Shown here: positions 9,426 to 20,003 of the stretch, piece after piece
Position numbering within the stretch: the stretch's first letter is position 1
Layout: each line of letters starts with the position of its first letter
Origin: Muscardinus avellanarius
Taxonomy: Eukaryota; Chordata; Mammalia; Rodentia; Gliridae
Assembly (NCBI GenBank): GCA_963383645.1
Contig: OY726579.1
Location: forward strand, 1,589,501-1,653,500
Reading direction: 5' to 3'
DNA: 64,000 nt
Program-made: the position numbers and the translations under genes
The notes under the pieces: model-generated
What the model saw: only the letters and a program-made list of their open reading frames with translations
What the model was told of the DNA's origin: nothing
Database searches by the model: none

Positions 9426-10812
9426 GTAATTACAATACACTAATAAGAGTATAAAATATATGGGCTTCCCTCCTCATTTTCTAGAATACTCTGTGAAGAT
9501 AGAATGTAATTATGTATGTAAAACAGCTATTATAGCACAAAGCTGTTCCATAAAAATTACTATTATGGATTGCATACAATATATCAGTAATGCGTAGAAC
9601 CAGAAATGTTTCAGACTTGAGAGTTTTTTTTTTTAATTTTGTAATATTTGCATAGACTCTATCAGTTAGGCGTCTCTAATTCAAACAAAACTTACAAGGA
9701 TTTTGGAGCATGCCCAGTGCGTACAATGATGGGGTTTGGGGGCAGTGTGTATGTTGAGGAGTCGGCTCTTAAGAGCTGTTTTGTTAATGCAAGCGTTAGC
9801 TTTTGTTACTGATGTGAAAATTGAACTTTTGCGTGACGTTCTCGGCTTCTTTTGAAATTCAGAATCCAGTCAATTTCCTCTTGGGCTAACATCGTGATCA
9901 GCTGGTAGCAGACAGAATAGATGTTCTTGCATTCATCTGAAAATTCGATGCTTCAAAGATCCCTCCTAGCTCCTGGATGTAGGGAGAGTATAAGGTAGTC
10001 GCCCTTTTCAGTTGTATTTATTTTATGTTTGTTTTGTTGAAATCATGGAACTCTGGGAGTTAGCAACACACTTGCAAATGTGGACCAGCATCTCCTCCAG
10101 CGAATCGAAAAGACAACAGCGATAAATCGCCAGGTTGTACCATCCAGCTTCCGAGCGGCGTAAAGAATGCTGCACTCGGTTCAGTTGTTCTGAAACCTAA
10201 GTGACAGTGTTCGGTTGTGTAAGATATTCTCAAGCTCTGCCTACGGGTAAAAGATGAGAGGACTAAAATACCTAAAAGAGGGTTTTAAATGGCCCAGAGA
10301 AACACTACTTCAGAACGTTAAAGACGAAAATTCTTTTGCTTTGTTCCAGGAAACTTTCTGAAAACGACCGTAGTTTCCTGGGTAAGTTCATAAAGGGAAA
10401 GATGGGCCACAGAGAGAGGGATGCTCTGTTTATTTATTGGATCTTCTCTGTGAATTATAACACGAATCTTTCAGTTCACTGACAAGTCTTTGATTCCTCT
10501 GGTTGGCATTGATCAGATCTCTAAAGCTCAGACATTTTTGAGTAAATTGTTCAGATGAAAGGATAGGAAATGACCCAAGAAAGGAGAAGGGGATACAGCC
10601 TGGAGAAAATACGCATGTAAAAAATACATTATTTCTGAATTTATTCAAGACCTAGGGGTTTACATCAGATGTTAAGTCCTGAGAGAACCCTTAGGAGGAA
10701 GTATTGTGCAGGAATTGGAAAGTTCTCACTGAATCTGAACAGATGGAGCATCCTTGAGATGAGAAATATGTGACAGCAGGATGCTTTGAGTGGCCCCTTG
10801 AAATCTGAATAC
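9426..10812. other. 1.4-kb single-copy stretch, nothing recognised
   Basis: No SINE or L1 is seen. Open frames are short (up to 72 codons) and unremarkable. Unrecognised ancient repeats or conserved non-coding DNA cannot be excluded by eye. Confidence 0.5.
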
Positions 10813-11018
10813 AAGCTAGTCATGGTGGCGCGCGCTTGTAATCCCAGCATTTGGGAAGCTGAGACAGGAGGATCGTGGTTCGCGGCCAGCCTCAGCTACT
10901 TAGTGAGGCCCCCCGCAACTCAGTGAGACCCTGTTTCAAAATAAAGAATAAAAAAAAATAGGGCTGGAGGTGTGGCTCAGAGGTAGAATCCCCTGGGTTT
11001 CACTCCCAGTACCGCAAA
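10813..11018 (+). mobile_element. dimeric B1-ID SINE with (AAT)n tail
   Basis: The left monomer has catggtggcgcgcgcttg and ggttcgcggcc. The right monomer ends cactcccagtacc, followed by (ATA)n. Confidence 0.93.
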
Positions 11019-11047
11019 ACATAATAATAATAATAATAAAATAAAAT

Positions 11048-11310
11048 CTGGCTGGGATCATGGTGGCTCATGCTTGTAATCCCAGCATTCGGGAGGCTGA
11101 GACCTGGAGGATCATGGTTCGCGGCCAGCCTCAGCTACTTAGTGAGGCCCTCTGCAACTCAGTGAGACCCGGTTTCAAAATAAATTTTGAATAAAAAATA
11201 AAATAAAAAATAGAATAAAATAAAATAAAAATAGAATAAAAAAAAAGAATAAAAAATAGGGCAGGGGGTGTAGCTCGGAGGTCGAATGCCCCTGGGTTCT
11301 AATCCCAGAC

Positions 11311-11345
<35 letters not shown>
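11048..11345 (+). mobile_element. dimeric B1-ID SINE with long A-rich linker and (ATA)n tail
   Basis: A tandem partner of the preceding copy. The linker is expanded to repeated aataaaa. The right monomer is the gggcagggggtgtagctcgg variant. A loose atctgaa repeat lies before the first copy and after this one. Confidence 0.92.
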
Positions 11346-11499
11346 TCTGAACATAGTTCCTATTTAAATTTTAAAAAATCTTAAATATATTTACTGACAG
11401 TAGAAATGAGTAGGATAGTTAGGTCTAGTAAGAAATGATTTATCATTATTGCATTTTTTTGTAGGCTCCTGGTGTATGCTGAAACTATAAGCAAGAGGA

Positions 11500-11720
11500 T
11501 TTTTTTTTTTAAACTGGGAATTGAAATCAGGGACATTCTACCTCTGATCTACACCCCACAACTCATTTTATTTTATTTTTTTGGGAACAAGATCTTGCTC
11601 TGTTCCTGAGAGCCTCGCTAAGTTTCTGAGGCTGGCCTGCCTCAAATACTGCTGTCAAACCCCCTTCTGTCTCAGCCTCCCGCATATTGGCATTACAGGC
11701 GTGTGCTACCATGCCTGGCC
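11500..11720 (-). mobile_element. dimeric B1-ID SINE, old class
   Basis: Complete. The target repeat is agcaagag before the T-run and agcaagcg after the 5' end. Confidence 0.9.
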
Positions 11721-11923
11721 GAGCAAGCGCTCCTCTGGCCACATTCACCCTGTAAAAAGCAAACAATGTAATAACGAGAGAATGGACTCTGGGCATAGAT
11801 GACCCTGGGATCGTGCTTTGACTCAATTCCTGGAATTATGGTTTCACAACTTAAACTTTTTCTGAGTTTGTTTCCATTTCAGAAAAATACTGTATATTGT
11901 TTTTGGCTGAAGAGTAAATTATC

Positions 11924-12096
11924 CCAAACCCAGGAGGCTGAATTTGGAGGACTGCAGGTTTGCAGTCAACCTCAGCTACTTAGTGAGACCCTGTTTCAAA
12001 ATGGAGAATAAAAAATAGGGCTGGATATGGCTCAGAGGTAGAATGCGCCTGGGTTCAATTCCTGGTAACACACGCGTTTGCACACACACATACACA

Positions 12097-12142
<46 letters not shown>
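11924..12142 (+). mobile_element. 5'-truncated dimeric SINE with (CA)n tail
   Basis: It starts at caggaggctgaatttgg, lacking the first ~40 bases. The right monomer ends aattcctggtaac, followed by about 30 CA units. Confidence 0.88.
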
Positions 12143-12144
<2 letters not shown>

Positions 12145-12564
12145 ACCATCTTTTATTTCATAAGATTTCAGAGTCAGGAATTCTGGGGCAGCTAGCTCCT
12201 GGTCTCTAATGAGGTTATTGTCCAAATATAGACTGTGGGTCGACTACAGCTGGAGAAACCACTTTCTTGATGGCTGACACACAGGGCTGTCGGGGGGTGG
12301 CCTTAATGTGTCACCATGTGAACCTCCCAGGGAGATTCACAGTAGGCTTGAGTAGCCTACTGTCATGGCGTCTGCTCCCCCCCAGGGCAAGAACGATCAA
12401 GGCATAAGCCACTGTGTCCTCTCTAACCTAGCCTTGGGAATCAGATACTTCTCTCATTTCCCATCGACTACAGAGACCAATCCTGATAAGTGATGGAAAG
12501 GTTTATTCATGGGCATAAACACCAGGAGGCCAGAATTGCCAGGAAAGAGTTTTATGTGTTTGTA
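12143..12564. other. no gene; possible ancient interspersed repeat
   Basis: The segment around 12320-12530 has the feel of an old mammalian interspersed repeat, but I cannot name the family. Confidence 0.35.
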
Positions 12565-12764
12565 TGTGGTATTAGGGATGGAACTCAGGGGCATTTTACC
12601 TCTGAGAGACACCCTCAGCCCTATTTTATTCTTTTACTTTGAAACAGGGTCTTATTAAGTTGCAGAGGGCCTCATTCAGTAGCCGAGGTTGTCCTCGAGT
12701 CTGCAATCCTCCTATCTGAATCTCCCGAGTACTGGGATTATAAGCGTGCACCGCTATGTCAGGC
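12565..12764 (-). mobile_element. dimeric B1-ID SINE, old class
   Basis: Complete and CpG-poor. It ends ctatgtcaggcc at its 5' side. Confidence 0.9.
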
Positions 12765-13434
12765 CTGGGGGAGATCTTGAAGGCTGGCTACGATAACCAT
12801 TTATCTTGTGTATAAAATACCAAGTAAATGAAATATACATAAATACATTATCTAAGAATGTAACAGTATATATTATACTAAATAATATAATTTAATAATA
12901 TTACATTATATTACTAAAATGCTAAGTGAATAAAATACTGTGTAGAAATATATCATCCATGTCCTTGATACAGGGCAAGTACTCAGCTACCCAGTGGTTC
13001 AAATCTAAACACAACCGCCATCCTTTTCCCGTACAAGAGTATGAGCCTAGTCATTAATACTGTTATAACTATTGTCAAAAATGGTCTTTCTTCCGTCTAC
13101 TACTGAAGGCTTTTAGCCTTCACTATTAGTGAACAATACTTCTGTTTGAAAGACTCAACTCTGGCCTGGAAATGAAAGAACTCTGGTTTTGGAGTGAGGT
13201 ATTTGAGGGGATTCTATGCCCTGGTCATCCATACTAAAACAAAAACAAAAACAAAAACAAAAACAAACCAGTCTAATGTCTAAATCCTGCCCGTATCCCC
13301 AAGTTATTTTTTAACTGAATCCAGCCTCTCTTCTTGCCCACTGTATTCTGAGTCTTAAAATAAGGAAGCAGGGATGGGGTGAACTCACACAATAATTAAT
13401 TACATTCTAGTCTTCTGTTACGATACAAAGGCAG
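12765..13434. other. no gene; AT-rich block and (CAAAAA)n
   Basis: 12830-12960 is AT-rich without a clear unit. 13232-13267 is five to six copies of aaaaac. The rest is unrecognised single-copy sequence. Confidence 0.6.
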
Positions 13435-13570
13435 ATAGGGACTATTATTATTTTTACCTTGTCTCATGGATACAGAGACTTAAGGCTCAGAGAAATGAGC
13501 TGGTTTGTCCAGGGTTCCCCAGAAAATAGATGAGGGGACATGAATGAATTCGAGTCTTCCTCAGGTAGTG
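13435..13570 (-). mobile_element. MIR fragment
   Basis: It follows the reverse MIR order: tacagagacttaaggctcag, then agaaatgagctggtttgtcc, then a degenerate gaattcgagtcttcctc end. Confidence 0.65.
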
Positions 13571-14227
13571 TTCACTGATTTCCTTTCCATATCTCTTACC
13601 TGCAGCCTGACCATATCTTGGTTCAATGGAGGTGACGGCTACAAACTTTGCTTTTTCTTTTCTACCGCAATAAATAAGAAACCAGAAAATCGTGTGGAAG
13701 ATGCGAAGATCAGCTGCACCCTGGAATTACCGACCACGGTATCCCATAGAAAGGTAAAAAGCAGCTCAGAGAAGTTTTTCCTTCCAAGGAAGAGACTCAG
13801 CGGGGCTTTCATCCTTTTCCAAAGCAAAGATGTGGTTGGCAAGGCTTTGTGTTTTGAAGGCTTGAAATAGGAGCTACCCGATCGCTGGGAAGAGAAAAAG
13901 AAATCAGAAAGAGAAGAGGGATGGTGGTCCTGAGTTCTAGGAAGAGCTGGCCCCTGACATCAACTCAAGCCAAGGATGAGCGTCTGCAAGAGGTGGGCGT
14001 GTGAGCTGACAGAGGCCATACGCAGGGGCTTCTGCAACTGGGCCTCCCTTGCAAGGCTCGCTTTTTCTCCATTCTTTTCATGATGCCCAGGGAACATGGG
14101 TGCTCGAAGCCCATCTGCCAACCCAGACATAGCAAGTTACAGAGAACACTTCCAACACCCTTCTACATAAACGAAAACCTCAGGGACTGGGAAGCTCAGC
14201 CCTTCCAAGTGGTTATTATTTTATTTT
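13571..14227. other. single-copy stretch, nothing recognised
   Basis: A plus-strand open frame of 108 codons (13544-13870) starts within the MIR fragment and has no recognisable domain. I do not call it a gene. Confidence 0.5.
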
Positions 14228-14404
14228 ATGTGGCTCTGGGGTTTGAATTCAGAAACATTCTATCTCCAGGCTACACCCCCAGATTTTTAAGTTTTTATTT
14301 GGAAACGGGGTCTCGCTAAGTTGCGGAGGCTGGTTTTGAACCTCCAATTGTCTTGGCTCAGCCACCCAAAGCTGAGATTACAGGCAGATGTCATCATGTC
14401 TGGC
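14228..14404 (-). mobile_element. dimeric B1-ID SINE, old class, shortened centre
   Basis: Only one ctaagttg block remains in the left monomer. This looks like an independent deletion, because the youngest-class junction is absent. Confidence 0.87.
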
Positions 14405-14570
14405 TTCCCCCAAGATATTTCTGGTGGCCCTTTTCTTCTGGTGTCCCCTGGAATGCTTCAGCACGCACACTTTTGTTTAGATTCTCCAGCCCTCTTTCCT
14501 ACCCCCTAAGCCTGGCATCATCTTCCTGTAGAAGAACTAGCTTTGCTGGAAGAAGACACAGCCTGGTTTT

Positions 14571-14810
14571 ATTTAATTAATTAATTAATTATTTATTTTA
14601 TTTTTTTGGTGGTACTGGGGGTGGAACCCAGAGGCTTTCTACCTCCGGGCTACACTCCCAGACCTTTTTTTATATTTTATTTGGAAACAGGGTCTCACTA
14701 AGTTGCCGAGAGCCTCACTAAGTAGCTGAGGCTGGCTTCGAACCCGCGCGATCCTCCTGTCTCAGCCTCCCAAGCGCGGGGATTACAGGCGTGCGCCACC
14801 ACGCCCGGCC
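14571..14810 (-). mobile_element. full-length CpG-rich dimeric SINE with clear target duplication
   Basis: Intermediate class with an uncut centre and a perfect B box on the reverse strand apart from its gggttcgaagcc context. The tail is expanded to (TTAA)n. The target repeat cacagcctg(g/a)tttta lies at 14557 and 14811. Confidence 0.95.
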
Positions 14811-14825
14811 CACAGCCTGATTTTA

Positions 14826-15728
14826 AACTTGCCTCAGCTGCCTGAAATGGGCATGAGAGTAGTATTTATACACGTGGTTCTTTTGCAAGAGACAACACTG
14901 GGTTGTTTTGGAAGACTCTGGCTCAGGAATTCTTGTGTATTTTTTTCTATAGAAGCAACTGGCTGCTGATGTATTCACCTAGATCCTAAGTCAAAAATCA
15001 GGAGCCAAATTACAGCAACTCCCAGTGGATCACCTCACCTTAAACTCAGAAACCCCAGGAGTCCTGCCGTAGTAATTGCTGAGCGGTGGTGCAATCTACA
15101 GCCTTGTTTTATCTCTGCAAACACCGTCCCCAGTGTCGCCACAGAAACCGGGCAGAAGCTCTCAGCCTTGTCAGTAAACGAGGCCGAGCCTTTCCTGAGC
15201 AGGCTTCCATTCTCTGCAAACCGATGTGCACCTCTGTCCTCAGCAAATAATTTCTTCCCTTCCGAGCACTCACGTGTGAACAGGGACACTTTCTTTTTCT
15301 TGCCAAATGAACAGCAAGCAAACAGAGGAACGGGATTAAACTGCAATTGGGTGTAGGCAGGAATCGGGCCACCTCGCACCCATCAATGTCTAGACTGCCC
15401 CAAAGAGGGGGAAAGTCATGCCTCCTGGCTAGAAAGCTGTTGGGGCACTCTGATAAATGGGTTTCTTGTTCTCCCAGCTCTCTCTGTATCCATCGTGTTC
15501 CAGATTACGCAAAGTGACGTCACATGTACCAGGACAATCTTGAGTATGGTGGAGGGGGCAATAGCAGTTCTTTGCTTGTTAATAATAATAATCCCTCTGG
15601 GGTTTCTTACACACTTCTGAGCTGCAAAGACTACAATGACTACTTTCTTTACCTGCTGAACCTTCTGAAGCCAAATATCAGAGAAGACCCAATTTGCTTT
15701 CAAGAATACCAAAAGAGACCTAGTATGG
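14826..15728. other. 900-bp single-copy stretch, no gene called
   Basis: A minus-strand open frame of 114 codons (15035-15379) matches nothing I know. This is the least repetitive stretch of this size in the left half. It contains the C/EBP-CRE motif pair at 15506-15522. Confidence 0.5.
15506..15522 (+). promoter_or_regulatory. candidate composite C/EBP + CRE site
   Basis: The sequence attacgcaaagtgacgtca holds a C/EBP-type ttacgcaa and, after a few bases, the full palindromic CRE tgacgtca at 15515-15522. Both motifs contain CpG, which is rare outside the SINEs here. No promoter, TSS or gene is visible nearby, so function is inference only. Confidence 0.35.
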
Positions 15729-15940
15729 AGGGGGGGGGGGTTACGCTTGTAATCCAGTACTCGGGAGGCAGAGGCAGGAGGATCACAGGTTCGTGGCCAG
15801 CCTCAGCAACTTACTAAGGCCCTCTGCAACTTAATGAGATCCTGTTTCAAAATAAAGAATAAAAAATAGGGGGGAGGGTGAGGTTCAGAGGTAGAGTGCC
15901 TCTGGGTTTAACTCCCATTACCAAAAAAAAAAAAAAAAAA
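15729..15940 (+). mobile_element. dimeric B1-ID SINE with poly-A tail
   Basis: The start is degraded to a G-run. The target repeat aagaatac lies before (about 15702) and after the 19-base A-tail. Confidence 0.9.
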
Positions 15941-16104
15941 AGAATACTTAAAGTACCCACAGTCTTCTACCTGAAGGAGCAAAGTCCAAATACTAAGTAT
16001 TATTCTTTCTTTTTTAAAGTGGCCCATTTCAAATGGTTTAACAGGTATTAATAGTATTCCTCCTTAAATGGCCAGTGAATTCTATTTCATAGACTCACAG
16101 GAAG

Positions 16105-16345
16105 CGGTTAGTAACTCATCCAGCCCTAGCTTTGAATTTAGACGACATCATCCATCACCCGTGGAGCGTAACACAGGGCAACTTGTTCAAACTCTCCAAG
16201 TTTCTGTCTCCTCGTCTGTGAAATGGGATTGCAAGGGGGGCATGCTGACAGTGTTTCTGCGGTCGCAAGAGAAGGCAATGTGTATAAAGTCTTGACACCA
16301 AACTTGGCACAGGGTAGACCTCAGTGGATGCTAACAAAAGCTCGT
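16105..16345 (+). mobile_element. MIR element
   Basis: It has the MIR order: caacttgttcaaactctcca, tctcctcgtctgtgaaatgg, then tgtataaagtcttgac, then ggcacagggtagacctcagt. It is one of the better preserved ancient repeats here. Confidence 0.85.
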
Positions 16346-16352
16346 GGAGAAA

Positions 16353-16501
16353 TACTCTCTTCTCTTCTTTCTCTTCTCTTCTCTTCTCTCCCCTCTCCCC
16401 TCTCCCCTCTCCCTCCTCCTCCTCCTCCTCCTCCTCCTCCTCCTCCTCCTCCTCCTCTTCTTCTTCTTCTTCTTCTTCTTCTTCTTCTTCTTCTTCTTCT
16501 T

Positions 16502-16549
<48 letters not shown>

Positions 16550-16590
16550 CCTCCCTCCCTCCCTCCCTCCCTCCCTCCCTCCCTCTCTCG
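16353..16590. repeat. 240-bp pure pyrimidine tract: (CT), (CCT), (CTT), (CT), (CCCT) blocks
   Basis: The plus strand is essentially only C and T, in five successive block types. Frames across it give poly-Ser, poly-Pro, poly-Leu or poly-Glu and are not genes. Confidence 0.97.
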
Positions 16591-16599
16591 TTTCTCATG

Positions 16600-16800
16600 C
16601 TACGGGGACTGAACCCCCATGGACATTCTACTTCTGAGCTATATTCCCAGTCTTATCTTATCTTCTTTTGTTTTGAAACAGGGTCTAACTAGGTTTCTGA
16701 GAGTCACTAAGTTGCTGAGGCTGGCCTTAAACCTGTGATCCTCCTGTCTCGGTGATCCTCCTGTCTCTGATATTGCAGGTGTGTGCCACCATGTCCAGCT
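16600..16800 (-). mobile_element. dimeric B1-ID SINE with internal duplication
   Basis: The left monomer carries a tandem repeat of ggtgatcctcctgtctc (16735-16767). The pyrimidine tract abuts its 3' side and may be its expanded tail. Confidence 0.9.
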
Positions 16801-16919
16801 AGGAAATCAGTTCTCTCAATTTTTAGTGTGGGGCTCTTTTCTATTTGCTCATGAAAAGTGTCCATGAATTAGGCCCTTTTAGATTATTAGTTAGCAGAAC
16901 ACAACCCTAGATCATTTAA

Positions 16920-17085
16920 AAATACGTGTTATTTATTTATTTACTTATATATTTATTTATTATTTTTAATTTTTTATTGGTGCATTATATTCATACATCA
17001 CATTGGGGTAAAAAACTTGTGTGTACATACATGTACACATCACTGATTTAACTCCTACCCAATTCCCACCCCATACACGTTGTTT
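16920..17085 (-). mobile_element. L1 3' end beside a (TTTA)n tract
   Basis: tttattggtgcattatattc, then catacatcacattggggt, then gtacatacatgtacac, matching the copies at 56878 and 58487. Confidence 0.8.
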
Positions 17086-17729
17086 TTTAAATTTGTGTGT
17101 GGGTCTAGACTTACCAGATCAGACTCCGTACGAGGAAGGTACAGACATAAAACGTGTGATAGCCGTTCAACACGTGCAAGGACGTAGCGTGCTTGGGCAG
17201 CTGACACTTACCTCTGTTCCTTTGAAGCTGTGACAGATTGTTTGGTGGAGCCGTACGCGGCAGTCCGAAACCATCTAGGCAGATTTATGACCTTCAAGGG
17301 AATTATATCGTCCCAAGAATAGGAAAAAATACACCGTCCTATCCACCGAGTTACACGGACATCGCAATCAAGGATACAAGAGGATGCTAAAATCAAGGCA
17401 TGACCTGGGCAGCTTGGGTGGCCCCAGACTTCTCTATCAAAGAAGACTCTCCCTGGTCTCGGCACACAGGCTGACTCGTCACATGCCCGTCTGACTCACT
17501 GACCGACTCACTGACGGGAAAATCATCAATGGGCTCAGCACAGCCCATCGTGAACGTTCACAGGACCCAGTAACTGGGCTGATCCTGGAAGTCTGGATAG
17601 AAGCATAAATCCTCAGCAGCCAGTGCTTAAGTACAGAAATGTTTACATGAAACAAATTTTATGACCGTTTTGAATTAAGGAGTCTGTGCATTAAGGTATT
17701 TTATATAATTTGGTTTTTCTTTTTTGGGT
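17086..17729. other. 640-bp single-copy stretch, nothing recognised
   Basis: It keeps many CpGs. An 85-codon minus frame (17208-17465) is not recognisable. A cluster of (t/c)gactca-like words lies at 17471-17515. Confidence 0.5.
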
Positions 17730-17925
17730 TTTTTTTTTTTTTTGGGTGGTACTGGGGTTCCTGGAAGCCCTTCTGCCTCCGGGCTACCCTCCCATATTTT
17801 ATTATTTTTTTTTAATTTGGAAACAGGGTCTCTTACACCAGCGCGGCTGGCCTCGAACCTGCGCGATCCTCCTGTCTCCGCCTCCCAAGCGCGGGGATGA
17901 CGAGTGTGCGCCACCACGCCCGGCT
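17730..17925 (-). mobile_element. dimeric B1-ID SINE, youngest class
   Basis: Both diagnostic changes are present. The target repeat is taatttggt before the T-run and after the 5' end. Confidence 0.94.
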
Positions 17926-18029
17926 AATTTGGTGTTTCTTTTAATGGGCGATATTTAAGAAAATTTGCCCTATTAAATTAGCCTTGTAATTATACTGTAA
18001 AACATATAACAGAGGATTGTACTTTGGAT

Positions 18030-18365
18030 GCAGGATGCCCCCTGGCAAAGGTCATATATGGCAATGCAAAAACATTCAGAGGGGAAGAGACTGAATCGTA
18101 AGGGTTCTACGCTCCTCAGTGGATACATTCTTTGGAGGGTTAAAAGATTTCTTGGGTGTAAAGGAAGGGTGTGGCCTTGGGGACTATATATGTACCTTCC
18201 ATCTCATCTTAGCTCTTCTCTTTCTGCTTCTTGCTGCCAACATGACCCAGCCTAACATGGACTCAAACCTCCGAGACCTCCAGAACTTTGAGCAAATAAA
18301 TCTTTCTTCCTCTAGGTTGTAGTTGTCAGGCATTTGGAGTCAAAACGGTGAGAACACTGACTGAA
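18030..18365 (+). mobile_element. possible MaLR-like LTR 3' half
   Basis: The order ctttctgcttcttgctgcca, then ccagaactttgagcaaataa, then atctttcttcctctaggttg resembles the 3' half of MaLR LTRs, with a polyadenylation-like aataaa. The family is assigned by pattern memory. Confidence 0.5.
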
Positions 18366-18391
18366 TATGGGGTTAAAAGAGTTGGGATTTC

Positions 18392-18500
18392 ACCAGGCGT
18401 GGTGGCACACACCTGTGATCCCAGTACTTGGGAGGCTGAGACAGGAGGATCGCAGGTTCAAGACCAGCTTCAACAACTTAGAAACTTTGAGACTCTCAGC
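18392..18500 (+). mobile_element. B1-like left monomer, fused to an L1 3' end
   Basis: caggcgtggtggcacacacc through acaggaggatcgcaggttc, losing similarity after aacaacttagaa. No ID monomer follows; an L1 tail does. Confidence 0.82.
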
Positions 18501-18502
18501 AG

Positions 18503-18605
18503 AAATGAGCTGGGGGCAAGTACACCAAGTGCTGTGTGTGTGTTTATGACTTTATAACTTTAAGCTTCAATACGATGTGAGACCACAGTGCACCAATAAG
18601 AGCTT
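18503..18605 (+). mobile_element. L1 3' terminus, about 100 bp
   Basis: gagctgggggcaagtacacc, caagtgctgtgtgtgtg and gtgcaccaataag line up with the L1 ends at 36720-36835 and 62080-62195. Confidence 0.72.
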
Positions 18606-18965
18606 ATTAAACCGAAGTAACTAAAAATAATTCACAACGAAGAAAAATAGATAAAATTTAAAAAATGATAAGAAATAAAAATAATAATAAATGACACTAA
18701 ATAAAACTAATAAAGGAAAAAAAAACCCAACAAAACCCAACAAACCAACAAAAAGAAACTGGTTTAACTGGAGTCTGGAGTTGATTTTACCGGGCAACCA
18801 GTGGACTACGCTACAACACACGCTCAGTGTAGAACTGTTGACAGGAACAAGCTTTGATGGATCTTTGCTAATACGTACGCAATGTTAGCACAACCCACCA
18901 GAGGACAGACTGGCAAACAGAAGTATTGGACTAAGAATGGGAACCTTTTAAACAATTATATTAAT
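18606..18965. other. A-rich single-copy sequence
   Basis: 18650-18760 is A-rich with repeated aacccaac words. Nothing else was recognised. Confidence 0.5.
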
Positions 18966-19195
18966 CCAGGCATGCCGGTGCATGCCTGTAATCTCAGTAC
19001 TTGGGAGGCTGACAGGAGGATCGCAGGTTTGAGGCCAGCCGCAGCAACTTCGCGAGGCTGTCCATAATTTAGTGAGACCCTGTTTCATATGTTTCATAAT
19101 AAAAAATAAAATAAAATAGGGATTAGGGGTGAAACTCAGATGTAGGATTTCCCTGGGTTCAAGCCCTTGTCTGTCTGTCTGTCTCTCTCTCTCAT
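18966..19195 (+). mobile_element. dimeric B1-ID SINE, old class
   Basis: The left monomer has a degraded A box. The right monomer ends ttcaagcccttg, followed by (TGTC)n(TC)n. Confidence 0.85.
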
Positions 19196-19815
19196 AAAAA
19201 CAACCCATAAAACAAAATTCAAAGTGTACAAAATGCCTACAAGCCATTTTGCAATCATTCCCAGGCTCCCACTGCTTTTCCCAAATGACAATCAATGTTT
19301 GGCATTTAGAACTTATCTCCCCTAGAAAGTTTCTCTGGATATACAGGGGCGCACACACAGGTCCGAAGTTGCGTTTATCATATATAGTCGACGCCATTTT
19401 AAGAGAACGTGGATCGAGCCTCACAGCCTCTTTTGTAACATTTTTCCCCCTGAAAATTGTTGATTTTGACACCTCCAGCGGGCCCCTACGCTTCCTCATC
19501 GCCATTTCCCTCGCATAGATAAATTTTAGTTTATTTTGCCTACCGCTAGCCATACTGGATGATCCTGGTGCTTACGCTATCCTAAACAATCCTGCAGGAA
19601 AATATGCTTACCCCGGATACTGTTGTGGATGTCTGGGGGCTAATTGCCTGCAAACCGCACCTGCACTGTATTTCTCTTAGTCCCCTCATCTGACAATTTC
19701 CAGGGACCCTTCTAACTGCTGACCTCAGCTGTCTTCATGCATCATCCCGTTTTCAGCAACACGCACACCTTTTGTGGATAAAGAAAGAAACTCTCATTAA
19801 GAACACGCTGGCTTT
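19196..19815. other. 620-bp stretch, no gene called
   Basis: Moderate CpG content and no family recognised. The long minus frame crossing 18948-19553 borrows its end from the adjacent SINE. Confidence 0.45.
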
Positions 19816-20003
19816 CTGCTTGCAGAGAGGCACTCTTCCTCTGAACTACATTCCCAACCCTATTTTATTTTTTATTTGGAAACAGGGTCTCATTAAGTGG
19901 CTGGGGGGCCTCGCTAAGTTGCAACGGCTAGCCTCGAACCTGCCATCCTCCCGTCTCAGCGTCCCCAATACTAGGATTACAGGTCTGCGCCACCACACCG
20001 GAC
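19816..20003 (-). mobile_element. dimeric B1-ID SINE, right monomer truncated
   Basis: The left monomer is complete to ccaccacaccgga. Only about 40 bases of ID sequence (cctctgaactacattccc) remain on the 3' side. Confidence 0.83.

Noticed and set aside
16155..16692. Poly-Glu, poly-Ser, poly-Pro and poly-Leu frames
   Set aside because: Translations of a pure pyrimidine/purine tract in several frames. The same applies to 8040-8315, 21806-22446 and 53368-53565.
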